From: Hymenopus coronatus
Taxonomy: Eukaryota; Arthropoda; Insecta; Mantodea; Hymenopodidae
Reading direction: 5' to 3'
Assembly (NCBI GenBank): GCA_030762935.1
Contig: CM060890.1
Span: 148,927,629 to 148,991,628, forward strand
DNA: 64,000 nucleotides
In this document: one piece after another, positions 21,305-34,800 of the stretch
Numbering within the stretch: position 1 is the first letter of the stretch
Layout of the letters: every line of letters starts with the position of its first letter
Translations under genes and position numbers: made by a program
The notes under the pieces: generated by a model
What the model saw: only the letters and a program-made list of their open reading frames with translations
The model's database searches: none
What the model was told of the DNA's origin: nothing

Positions 21305-21884
21305 CAAAAATCGGATTTTTTCCATTCACATGACTTTCTCTACATCTCTGTAACAGATTATTCTTAAAAAGCTTATTTTTTATTTTCTTCATATCAATCG
21401 AGATAAACATTAACAGAAATTGTCCTATTACTTGTTTCCTGGTAAGTAGGAGGGAAATAAGGGAATACACTAGGAGTAACCAACAGTCGAAAGTTTTAAA
21501 ATGTGGTTGCCATGTGGTTGAAATTCCTTTCTTTATATGGGCAGTAGTTTACAAATTGCCGTATGAGAAAAAATTTAAGTATCTTAAAATTGAAAACAAT
21601 ACCCAGGAATATCTTGAAATGATCAGCTCCAGGCTAAAAGTGCATATGACATAAAGTCTGTGTTTTAACGCTATCTACATTTTTGTGGAGAAAGCTTTAT
21701 CTATCCGTTATGGAAAATTCAGTAAAACTCAACCAGAATAAAGAGCCGATTCCCAGCAAATACAAGATAAACATTTCATCTGTCATTACTTTAATACACG
21801 CCACTTTTTACTAAATCAAAATATTCCTTGTAAAGGGTAAATTCGGGTAGTGGGATTCTGATATTTAACTGATTTTCGTTTTTA
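21305..21884 (+). mobile_element. R-element, 5' two thirds
   Basis: 5' end AAAAATCGGATTTTTTCCATTCACATGACTTTC. Then TTGTTTCCTGGTAAGTAGGAGG, AATGTGGTTGCCATGTGG and TGTAAAGGGTAAATTCGGG. It stops where an inverted copy begins, so the two are tail to tail. Confidence 0.7.
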
Positions 21885-22703
21885 CTTTCTCTACACGTAC
21901 GATGTACATATGAAGGTACTGTATTGCACCCAAAATTCGATACCGAGATTTCACAGGAAGTATATGTTTTGAGATCCCCTGAATACAAATAAGGCATTTT
22001 TAGAAAAATGTCCGTATGTGTCTGTGGGCAACAAAGCTCAAAAACGAAAAGTCCGAAAACTACCAGAGTTAGTGTCTTCCAAGGTTGCGACACAATGATT
22101 TTCAAGAAAATCCACTCACCCCTACTACCCTTTACATGGAACAATTTTTGAAAAGTTTGTTTTTCTCAAAAATGGCTCTAAAGATTTTCATTAAAATATC
22201 TTATATCTAAAATATTGACGTGGCAAATCAAATGTTTATTTGAATTTTCTGGAAATAGCCTCTAAAGACCTGTTTATTCAGGATGAATTTTACGGAATTT
22301 TGCATAACTGCTAAGCAATAGATAAAAACTTACCACACAAAAATGCAGAGCATATTAAAACACACAATTTTTGTTATATACCTTTTTTTCGTGGAGCTGA
22401 TCATTTTTTAGATATTCCTTGTTTTTGCTTTCCACTTTAAAAAAAAACACTTTTCTAAAACAGAAATTTGTCAACTCCTGTCCATGCAAACAAAGGAACT
22501 TCTCTCACATAGCAACCAGCTTTTGACTACCACTTTAACCTATGACACTCCCCTATTTCGCTTCTATGTACAAGGAAGCAAGTAATACGACTATTTCTGA
22601 TAATTGTTTCTCGATTAGCATGAAGTAAATAAAATACCTTTATTTAACAATAGTTTTTTGTAGAGATGTGGAGAAAGTCAGGTGAATGGAACACGGCAGA
22701 TTT
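21885..22703 (-). mobile_element. R-element, inverted, near full length
   Basis: Starts TTTACTTTCTCTACACGTACGATGTACATATG and runs through TCAAAAATGGCTCTAAAG, CACATAGCAACCAGCTTTTGAC and ACAAGGAAGCAAGTAATACG to the inverted 5' end GAGAAAGTCAGGTGAATGGAACACGG. It forms the left neighbour of the large satellite. Confidence 0.75.
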
Positions 22704-22738
22704 CTTCTTTTTTTTTTTTTTTGTCTTTTTTTTTTTTC
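22704..22738. repeat. Poly-T tract
   Basis: Two T runs separated by GTC. It lies exactly between the R-element end and the SINE head. Confidence 0.9.
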
Positions 22739-22845
22739 TTGAGTAAGTGGTAAGATTGGTCGAATTCGGAGCATTGATGTAGCAACCTATATTACCCGAA
22801 CGTCACGAGCTCGAGTCCCAGCGACTGCAATAAAATGTGTCTGTG
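22739..22845 (+). mobile_element. tRNA-derived SINE head at the left edge of the 95-bp satellite
   Basis: GAGTAAGTGGTAAGATTGG resembles an A box. GAGCTCGAGTCCCAGCGACTG about 50 bp later resembles a B box. Directly after it the body TGTGTCTGTGCTAAAGGATGG passes without a break into the satellite monomers. The same head-body order is found once at 3225-3375. This is the best evidence for the array's origin. Confidence 0.65.
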
Positions 22846-25800
22846 CTAAAGGATGGCGAGGGCCCAAGTAAAATAACCAGTGTGATCACACACTTGGATA
22901 CTGACGAGGTTACATTTGACTACAGTAAACTGTGTCTGAGGTAAAGGATGGGGAGGGCCTAAGTAAAATAACCAGTGTGATGACACACTTGGATACTGAC
23001 AGGGTTACATTTGACTACAGTAAACTGTGTCTGAGGTAAAGGATGGCGAGGGCCCAAGTAAAATAACCAGTGTGATCACACACTTGGATACTGACGAGGT
23101 TACATTTGACTACAGTAAACTGTGTCTGGGGTAAAGGATGGGGAGGGAACAAGTAAAATAACCAGTGTGATCACACACTTGGATACTGACGGGGTTACAT
23201 TTGACTACAGTAAACTGTGTCTGAGGTAAAGGATGGCGAGGGCCCAAGTAAAATAACCAGTGTGATCACACACTTGGATACTGACAGGGTTACATTTGAC
23301 TACAGTAAACTGTACCTGTGGTAAAGGATGGGGACGGCCCAAGTAAAATAAACCAGTGTGATGACACACTTGGATACTGACAGGGTTACATTTGACTACA
23401 GTAAACTGTGTCTGAGGTAAAGGAGGGGGATGGCCCAAGTAAAATAACCAGTGTGATGACACACTTGGATACTGACGAGGTAACATTTGACTACAGTAAA
23501 CTGTGTCTGTGATAAAGAATGGGGAGGGCCCAAGTAAAATAACCAGTGTGATGACACACTTGGATACTGACGAGGTTACATTTGACTACAGTAAACTGTG
23601 TCTGTGATAAAGGATGGGGAGGGCCCAAGTAAAATAACCAGTGTGATGACACACTTGGATACTGACAGGGTTACATTTGACTACAGTAAACTGTGTCTGA
23701 GGTAAAGGAGGGGGATGGCCCAAGTAAAATAACCAGTGTGATGACACTCTTGGATACTGACAGGGTTACATTTGACTACAGTAAACTGTGTCTGAGGTAA
23801 AGGATGGGGAGGGCCCAAGTAAAATAACCAGTGTGATGACACACTTGGATACTGACAGGGTTACATTTGACTACAGTAAACTGTGTCTCAGGTAAAGGAT
23901 GGGGACGGCCCAAGTAAAGTAACCACTGTGATGTCACACTTGGATACTGACGAGGTTACATTTGACTACAGCAAACTGTGTCTGTGATAAAGGATGGGGA
24001 GGGCCCAAGTAAAATAACCAGTGTGATGACACACTTGGATACTGACGAGGTTACATTTGACTACAGTAAACTGTGTCTGAGGTAAAGGATGGGGAGGGCC
24101 CAAGTAAAATAACCAGTGTGATGACACACTTGGATACTGACCAGGTTACATTTGACTACAGTAAACTGTGTCTGTGATAAAGGATGGGGAGGGCCCAAGT
24201 AAAATAACCAGTGTGATGACACACTTGGATACTGACGAGGTTACATTTGACTACAGTAAACTGTGTCTGAGGTTAAGGATGGGGACGGCCCAAGTAAAAT
24301 AACCAGTGTGATGACACACTTGGAGACTGACGAGGTTACATTTCACTAAAGTAAACTGTGTCTGTGGTAAAGAATGGGGAGGGCCCAAGTAAAATAACCA
24401 GAGTGATGACACACTAGGATACTAACAGGGTTACATTTGACTACAGTAAACTGTACCTGTGGTAAAGGATGGGGATGGCCCAAGTAAAATAACCAGTGTG
24501 ATGACACACTTGGATACTGACAGGGTTACATTTAACTACAGTAAACTGTACCTGTGATAAAGGATGGGGAGGGCCCAAGTAAAATAACCAGTGTGATGAC
24601 ACACTTGGATAATGACGAGGTTACATTTGACTACAGTAAACTGTATCTGAGGTAAAGGATGGGGAGGGCCCAAGTAAAGTAACCAGTGTGATGACACACT
24701 TGGATACTGACGAGGTTACATTTGACTACAGCAAACTGTATCTGAGGTAAAGGATGGGGAGGGCCCAAGTAAAATAACCAAGGTGATCACACACTTGGAT
24801 ACTGACGAGGTTACATTTGACTACAGCAAACTGTATCTGAGGTAAAGGATGGGGAGGGCCCAAGTAAAATAACCAGTGTGATGACACACTTGGATACTGA
24901 CGAGGTTACATTTGAACAGTAAACTGTGTCTGGGGTAAAGGATGGGGATGGCCCAAGTAAAATAACCAGTTTGATGACACACTTGGATACTGTCAGGGTT
25001 ACATTTGACTACAGTAAACTGTACCTGTGGTAAAGGATGGGGACGGCCCAAGTAAAATAACCAGTGTGATGACACACTTGGATACTGACAGGGTTACATT
25101 TGACTACAGTAAACTGTACCTGTGGTAAAGGATGGGGACGGCCCAAGTAAAATAACCAGTGTGATGACACACTTGGATACTGACAGGGTTACATTTGACT
25201 ACAGTAAACTGTGTCTCAGGTAAAGGATGGGGACGGCCCAAGTAAAGTAACCACTGTGATGTCACACATGGATACTGACGAGGTTACATTTGACTACAGC
25301 AAACTGTGTCTGTGATAAAGGATGGGGAGGGCCCAAGTAAAATAACCAGTGTGATGACACACTTGGATACTGACAGGGTTACATTTGACTACAGTAAACT
25401 GTGTCTGAGGTAAAGGATGGGGAGGGCCCAAGTAAAATAACCAGTGTGATGACACACTTGGATACTGACGAGGTTACATTTGACTACAGTAAACTGTGTC
25501 TGAGGTAAAGGATGGGGAGGGCCCAAGTAAAATAACCAGTGTGATGACACACTTGGAGACTGACGAGGTTACATTTCACTAAAGTAAACTGTGTCTGTGG
25601 TAAAGAATGGGGAGGGCCCAAGTAAAATAACCAGAGTGATGACACACTAGGATACTAACAGGGTTACATTTGACTACAGTAAACTGTACCTGTGGTAAAG
25701 GATGGGGAGGGCCCAAGTAAAATAACCAGTGTGATGACACACTTGGATAATGACGAGGTTACATTTGACTACAGCAAACTGTATCTGAGGTAAAGGATGG

Positions 25801-28800
25801 GGAGGGCCCAAGTAAAGTAACCAGTGTGATGACACACTTGGATACTGACGAGGTTACATTTGACTACAGCAAACTGTATCTGAGGTAAAGGATGGGGAGG
25901 GCCCAAGTAAAATAACCAAGGTGATCACACACTTGGATACTGACGAGGTTACATTTGACTACAGCAAACTGTATCTGAGGTAAAGGATGGGGAGGGCCCA
26001 AGTAAAATAACCAGTGTGATGACACACTTGGATACTGACGAGGTTACATTTGAACAGTAAACTGTGTCTGGGGTAAAGGAGGGGGAGGGCCCAAGTAAAA
26101 TAACCAGTGTGATGACACACTTGGATACTGACGAGGTTACATTTGACTACAGTAAACTGTGACTGGGGTAAAGGAGGGGGATGGCCCAAGTAAAATAACC
26201 AGTGTGCTGACACAGTTGGATACTGACGAGGTTACATTTGACTACAGTAAACTGTGTCTGGGGTAAAGGATGGGGATGGCCCAAGTAAAATAACCAGTGT
26301 GATGACACACTTGGATACTGACAGGGTTACATTTGACTACAGTAAACTGTGTCTGAGGTAAAGGAGGGGGATGGCCCAAGTAAAATAACCAGTGTGATGA
26401 CACACTTGGATACTGACAGGGTTACATTTGACTACAGTAAACTGTGTCTGAGGTAAAAGAGGGGGATGGCCCAAGTAAAATAACCAGTGTGATGACACAG
26501 TTGGATACTGACAGGGTTACATTTGACTACAGTAAACTGTGTCTGAGGTAAAGGATGGGGAGGGAACAAGTAAAATAACCAGTGTGATGACACAGTTGGA
26601 TACTGACAGGGTTACATTTGACTACAGTAAACTGTGTCTGAGGTAAAGGATGGGGACGGCCCAAGTAAAATAACCAGTGTGATGACACACTTGGATACTG
26701 ACGAGGTTACATTTGACTACAGTAAACTGTGTCTGGGGTAAAGGATGGGGATGGCCCAAGTAAAATAACCAGTGTGATGACACAGTTGGATACTGACAGG
26801 GTTACATTTGACTACAGTAAACTGTGTCTGAGGTAAAGGAGGGGGATGGCCCAAGTAAAATAACCAGTGTGATGACACACTTGGATACTGACAGGGTTAC
26901 ATTTGACTACAGTAAACTGTGTCTGAGGTAAAGGATGGGGAGGGAACAAGTAAAATAACCAGTGTGATGACACAGTTGGATACTGACAGGGTTACATTTG
27001 ACTACAGTAAACTGTGTCTGAGGTAAAGGACGGGGACGGCCCAAGTAAAATAACCAGTGTGATGACACACTTGGATACTGACGAGGTTACATTTGACTAC
27101 AGTAAACTGTGTCTGGGGTAAAGGATGGGGATGGCCCAAGTAAAATAACCAGTGTGATGACACACTTGGATACTGACGAGGTTACATTTGACTACAGTAA
27201 ACTGTGTCTGAGGTAAAGGATGGGGATGGCCCAAGTAAAATAACCAGTGTGATGACACACTTGGATACTGACGAGGTTACATATGACTACAGTAAACTGT
27301 GTCTCAGGTAAAGGATGGGGATGGCCCAAGTAAAATAACCAGTGTGATGACACACTTGGATACTGACAGGGTTACATTTGACTACAGTAAACTGTGTCTG
27401 AGGTAAAGGAGGGGGATGGCCCAAGTAAAATAACCAGTGTGATGACACACTTGGATACTGACAGGGTTACATTTGACTACAGTAAACTGTGTCTGAGGTA
27501 AAGGAGGGGGATGGCCCAAGTAAAATAACCAGTGTGATGACACACTTGGATACTGACAGGGTTACATTTGACTACAGTAAACTGTGTCTCAGGTAAAGGA
27601 TGGGGACGGCCCAAGTAAAATAACCAGTGTGATGACACACTTGGATACTGACAGGGTTACATTTGACTACAGTAAACTGTGTCTGAGGTAAAGGAGAGGG
27701 ATGGCCCAAGTAAAATAACCAGTGTGATGACACACTTGGATACTGACAGGGTTACATTTGAGTGTAGTTACCTGTGTCTGAGGTAAAGGATGGGCAGGGC
27801 CCAAGTAAAATAACCAGTGTGATGACACACTTGGATACTGACGAGGTTACATTTGACTACAGTAAACTGTGTCTGAGGTAAAGGATGGGGATGGCCCAAG
27901 TAAAATAACCAGTGTGATGACACAGTTGGATACTGACAGGGTTACATTTGACTACAGTAAACTGTGTCTGAGGTAAAGGATGGGCGGGGCCCAAGTAAAA
28001 TAACCAGTGTGATGACACAGTTGGATACTGACAGGGTTACATTTGACTACAGTAAACTGTGTCTCAGGTAAAGGATGGGGACGGCCCAAGTAAAGTAACC
28101 ACTGTGATGTCACACTTGGATACTGACGAGGTTACATTTGACTACAGCAAACTGTGTCTGTGATAAAGGATGGGGAGGGCCCAAGTAAAATAACCAGTGT
28201 GATGACACATTTGGATACTGACAGGGTTACATTTGACTACAGTAAACTGTGTCTGGGGTAAAGGATGGGGATGGCCCAAGTAAAATAACCAGTGTGATGA
28301 CACACTTGGATACTGACGAGGTTACATTTGACTACAGTAAACTGTGTCTGAGGTAAAGGAGGGGGATGGCCCAAGTAAAATAACCAGTGTGATGACACAC
28401 TTGGATACTGACAGGGTTACATTTGACTACAGTAAACTGTGTCTGGGGTAAAGGATGGGGATGGCCCAAGTAAAATAACCAGTGTGATGACACAGTTGGA
28501 TACTGACAGGGTTACATTTGACTACAGTAAACTGTGTCTGAGGTAAAGGAGGGGGATGGCCCAAGTAAAATAACCAGTGTGATGACACACTTGGATACTG
28601 ACAGGGTTACATTTGACTACAGTAAACTGTGTCTGAGGTAAAGGAGGGGGATGGCCCAAGTAAAATAACCAGTGTGATGACACACTTGGATACTGACAGG
28701 GTTACATTTGACTACAGTAAACTGTGTCTCAGGTAAAGGATGGGGACGGCCCAAGTAAAATAACCAGTGTGATGACACACTTGGATACTGACGAGGTTAC

Positions 28801-31800
28801 ATTTGACTACAGTAAACTGTGTCTGAGGTAAAGGATGGGGACGGCCCAAGTAAAATAACCAGTGTGATGACACACTTGGATACTGACGAGGTTACATTTG
28901 ACTACAGCAAACTGTATCTGAGGTAAAGGATAGGGAGGGCCCAAGTAAAATAACCAAGGTGATCACACACTTGGATACTGACGAGGTTACATTTGACTAC
29001 AGCAAACTGTATCTGAGGTAAAGGATGGGGAGGGCCCAAGTAAAATAACCAGTGTGATGACACACTTGGATACTGACGAGGTTACATTTGACTACAGTAA
29101 ACTGTGTCTGGGGTAAAGGAGGGGGAGAGAACAAGTAAAATAACCAGTGTGATGACACACTTGGATACTGACGAGGTTACATTTGACTACAGTAAACTGT
29201 GTCTGAGGTAAAGGAGGGGGATGGCCCAAGTAAAATAACCAAGGTGATCACACACTTGGATACTGACGAGGTTACATTTGACTACAGTAAACTGTGTCTG
29301 GGGTAAAGGATGGGGAGGGCCCAAGTAAAATATCCAGTGTGATGACACACTTGGATACTGACGAGGTTACATTTGACTACAGTAGACTGTGTCTGAGGTA
29401 AAGGATGGGGATGGCCCAAGTAAAATAACCAGTGTGATGACACACTTGGATACTGACGAGGTTACATTTGACTACAGTAAACTGTGTTTGGGGTAAAGGA
29501 TGGGGAGGGCCCAAGTAAAATAACAAGTGTGATGACACACTTGGATACTGACAGGGTTACATTTGACTGTAGTAAACTGTGTCTGGGGTAAAGGATGGGG
29601 ATGGCCCAAGTAAAATAACCAGTGTGATGACACACTTGGATACTGACAGGGTTACATTTGACTACAGTAAACTGTGTCTGAGGTAAAGGAGGGGGATGGC
29701 CCAAGTAAAATAACCAGTGTGATGACACACTTGGATACTGACGAGGTTACATTTGACTACAGTAAACTGTGTCTGAGGTAAAGGATGGGGAGGGCCCAAG
29801 TAAAATAAGCAGTGTGATGACACACTTGGATACTGACAGGGTTACATTTGAGTGTAGTTACCTGTGTCTGAGGTAAAGGATGGGGAGGGCCCAAGTAAAA
29901 TAACCAGTGTGATGACACAGTTGGATACTGACAGGGTTACATTTGACTACAGTAAACTGTGTCTGGGGTAAAGGATGGGGAGGGAACAAGTAAAATAACC
30001 AGTGTGATGACACACTTGGATACTGACAGGGTTACATTTGAGTGTAGTTACCTGTGTCTGAGGTAAAGGATGGGCAGGGCCCAAGTAAAATAACCAGTGT
30101 GATGACACACTTGGATACTGACAGGGTTACATTTGACTACAGTAAACTGTGTCTGAGGTAAAGGATGGGGAGGGAACAAGTAAAATAACCAGTTTGATGA
30201 TACATTTGGATACTGACAGGGTTACATTTGACTACAGTAAACTGTGTCTGGGGTAAAGGATGGGGAGGGAACAAGTAAAATAACCAGTGTGATGACACAC
30301 TTGGATACTGACAGGGTTACATTTGACTACAGTAAACTGTGTCTGAGGTAAAGGATGGGGAGGGCCTAAGTAAAATAACCAGTGTGATGACACACTTGGA
30401 TACTGACAGGGTTACATTTGACTACAGTAAACTGTGTCTGAGGTAAAGGATGGCGAGGGCCCAAGTAAAATAACCAGTGTGATCACACACTTGGATACTG
30501 ACGAGGTTACATTTGACTACAGTAAACTGTGTCTGGGGTAAAGGATGGGGAGTGAACAAGTAAAATAACCAGTGTGATCACACACTTGGATACTGACGGG
30601 GTTACATTTGACTACAGTAAACTGTGTCTGAGGTAAAGGATGGCGAGGGCCCAAGTAAAATAACCAGTGTGATCACACACTTGGATACTGACAGGGTTAC
30701 ATTTGACTACAGTAAACTGTACCTGTGGTAAAGGATGGGGACGGCCCAAGTAAAATAAACCAGTGTGATGACACACTTGGATACTGACAGGGTTACATTT
30801 GACTACAGTAAACTGTGTCTGAGGTAAAGGAGGGGGATGGCCCAAGTAAAATAACCAGTGTGATGACACACTTGGATACTGACGAGGTAACATTTGACTA
30901 CAGTAAACTGTGTCTGTGATAAAGAATGGGGAGGGCCCAAGTAAAATAACCAGTGTGATGACACACTTGGATACTGACGAGGTTACATTTGACTACAGTA
31001 AACTGTGTCTGTGATAAAGGATGGGGAGGGCCCAAGTAAAATAACCAGTGTGATGACACACTTGGATACTGACAGGGTTACATTTGACTACAGTAAACTG
31101 TGTCTGAGGTAAAGGAGGGGGATGGCCCAAGTAAAATAACCAGTGTGATGACACTCTTGGATACTGACAGGGTTACATTTGACTACAGTAAACTGTGTCT
31201 GAGGTAAAGGATGGGGAGGGCCCAAGTAAAATAACCAGTGTGATGACACACTTGGATACTGACAGGGTTACATTTGACTACAGTAAACTGTGTCTCAGGT
31301 AAAGGATGGGGACGGCCCAAGTAAAGTAACCACTGTGATGTCACACTTGGATACTGACGAGGTTACATTTGACTACAGCAAACTGTGTCTGTGATAAAGG
31401 ATGGGGAGGGCCCAAGTAAAATAACCAGTGTGATGACACACTTGGATACTGACGAGGTTACATTTGACTACAGTAAACTGTGTCTGAGGTAAAGGATGGG
31501 GAGGGCCCAAGTAAAATAACCAGTGTGATGACACACTTGGATACTGACCAGGTTACATTTGACTACAGTAAACTGTGTCTGTGATAAAGGATGGGGAGGG
31601 CCCAAGAAAAATAACCAGTGTGATGACACACTTGGATACTGACGAGGTTACATTTGACTACAGTAAACTGTGTCTGAGGTTAAGGATGGGGACGGCCCAA
31701 GTAAAATAACCAGTGTGATGACACACTTGGAGACTGACGAGGTTACATTTCACTAAAGTAAACTGTGTCTGTGGTAAAGAATGGGGAGGGCCCAAGTAAA

Positions 31801-34800
31801 ATAACCAGAGTGATGACACACTAGGATACTAACAGGGTTACATTTGACTACAGTATACTGTACCTGTGGTAAAGGATGGGGATGGCCCAAGTAAAATAAC
31901 CAGTGTGATGACACACTTGGATACTGACAGGGTTACATTTAACTACAGTAAACTGTACCTGTGATAAAGGATGGGGAGGGCCCAAGTAAAATAACCAGTG
32001 TGATGACACACTTGGATAATGACGAGGTTACATTTGACTACAGTAAACTGTATCTGAGGTAAAGGATGGGGAGGGCCCAAGTAAAGTAACCAGTGTGATG
32101 ACACACTTGGATACTGACGAGGTTACATTTGACTACAGCAAACTGTATCTGAGGTAAAGGATGGGGAGGGCCCAAGTAAAATAACCAAGGTGATCACACA
32201 CTTGGATACTGACGAGGTTACATTTGACTACAGCAAACTGTATCTGAGGTAAAGGATGGGGAGGGCCCAAGTAAAATAACCAGTGTGATGACACACTTGG
32301 ATACTGACAGGGTTACATTTGACTACAGTAAACTGTGTCTGAGGTAAAGGAGGGGGATGGCCCAAGTAAAATAACCAGTGTGATGACACACTTGGATACT
32401 GACAGGGTTACATTTGACTACAGTAAACTGTGTCTGAGGTAAAGGAGGGGGATGGCCCAAGTAAAATAACCAGTGTGATGACACACTTGGATACTGACAG
32501 GGTTACATTTGACTACAGTAAACTGTGTCTCAGGTAAAGGATGGGGACGGCCCAAGTAAAATAACCAGTGTGATGACACACTTGGATACTGACAGGGTTA
32601 CATTTGACTACAGTAAACTGTGTCTGAGGTAAAGGAGAGGGATGGCCCAAGTAAAATAACCAGTGTGATGACACACTTGGATACTGACAGGGTTACATTT
32701 GAGTGTAGTTACCTGTGTCTGAGGTAAAGGATGGGCAGGGCCCAAGTAAAATAACCAGTGTGATGACACACTTGGATACTGACGAGGTTACATTTGACTA
32801 CAGTAAACTGTGTCTGAGGTAAAGGATGGGGATGGCCCAAGTAAAATAACCAGTGTGATGACACAGTTGGATACTGACAGGGTTACATTTGACTACAGTA
32901 AACTGTGTCTGAGGTAAAGGATGGGCGGGGCCCAAGTAAAATAACCAGTGTGATGACACAGTTGGATACTGACAGGGTTACATTTGACTACAGTAAACTG
33001 TGTCTCAGGTAAAGGATGGGGACGGCCCAAGTAAAGTAACCACTGTGATGTCACACTTGGATACTGACGAGGTTACATTTGACTACAGCAAACTGTGTCT
33101 GTGATAAAGGATGGGGAGGGCCCAAGTAAAATAACCAGTGTGATGACACATTTGGATACTGACAGGGTTACATTTGACTACAGTAAACTGTGTCTGGGGT
33201 AAAGGATGGGGATGGCCCAAGTAAAATAACCAGTGTGATGACACACTTGGATACTGACGAGGTTACATTTGACTACAGTAAACTGTGTCTGAGGTAAAGG
33301 AGGGGGATGGCCCAAGTAAAATAACCAGTGTGATGACACACTTGGATACTGACAGGGTTACATTTGACTACAGTAAACTGTGTCTGGGGTAAAGGATGGG
33401 GATGGCCCAAGTAAAATAACCAGTGTGATGACACACTTGGATACTGACAGGGTTACATTTGACTACAGTAAACTGTGTCTGGGGTAAAGGATGGGCGGGG
33501 CCCAAGTAAAATAACCAGTGTGATGACACAGTTGGATACTGACAGGGTTACATTTGACTACAGTAAACTGTGTCTGAGGTAAAGGAGGGGGATGGCCCAA
33601 GTAAAATAACCAGTGTGATGACACACTTGGATACTGACAGGGTTACATTTGACTACAGTAAACTGTGTCTGAGGTAAAGGAGGGGGATGGCCCAAGTAAA
33701 ATAACCAGTGTGATGACACACTTGGATACTGACAGGGTTACATTTGACTACAGTAAACTGTGTCTCAGGTAAAGGATGGGGACGGCCCAAGTAAAATAAC
33801 CAGTGTGATGACACACTTGGATACTGACGAGGTTACATTTGACTACAGTAAACTGTGTCTGAGGTAAAGGATGGGGACGGCCCAAGTAAAATAACCAGTG
33901 TGATGACACACTTGGATACTGACGAGGTTACATTTGACTACAGCAAACTGTATCTGAGGTAAAGGATGGGGAGGGCCCAAGTAAAATAACCAAGGTGATC
34001 ACACACTTGGATACTGACGAGGTTACATTTGACTACAGCAAACTGTATCTGAGGTAAAGGATGGGGAGGGCCCAAGTAAAATAACCAGTGTGATGACACA
34101 CTTGGATACTGACGAGGTTACATTTGACTACAGTAAACTGTGTCTGGGGTAAAGGAGGGGGAGAGAACAAGTAAAATAACCAGTGTGATGACACACTTGG
34201 ATACTGACGAGGTTACATTTGACTACAGTAAACTGTGTCTGAGGTAAAGGAGGGGGATGGCCCAAGTAAAATAACCAAGGTGATCACACACTTGGATACT
34301 GACGAGGTTACATTTGACTACAGTAAACTGTGTCTGGGGTAAAGGATGGGGAGGGCCCAAGTAAAATATCCAGTGTGATGACACACTTGGATACTGACGA
34401 GGTTACATTTGACTACAGTAGACTGTGTCTGAGGTAAAGGATGGGGATGGCCCAAGTAAAATAACCAGTGTGATGACACACTTGGATACTGACGAGGTTA
34501 CATTTGACTACAGTAAACTGTGTCTGGGGTAAAGGATGGGGAGGGCCCAAGTAAAATAACCAGTGTGATGACACACTTGGATACTGACAGGGTTACATTT
34601 GACTGTAGTAAACTGTGTCTGGGGTAAAGGATGGGGATGGCCCAAGTAAAATAACCAGTGTGATGACACACTTGGATACTGACAGGGTTACATTTGACTA
34701 CAGTAAACTGTGTCTGAGGTAAAGGAGGGGGATGGCCCAAGTAAAATAACCAGTGTGATGACACACTTGGATACTGACGAGGTTACATTTGACTACAGTA

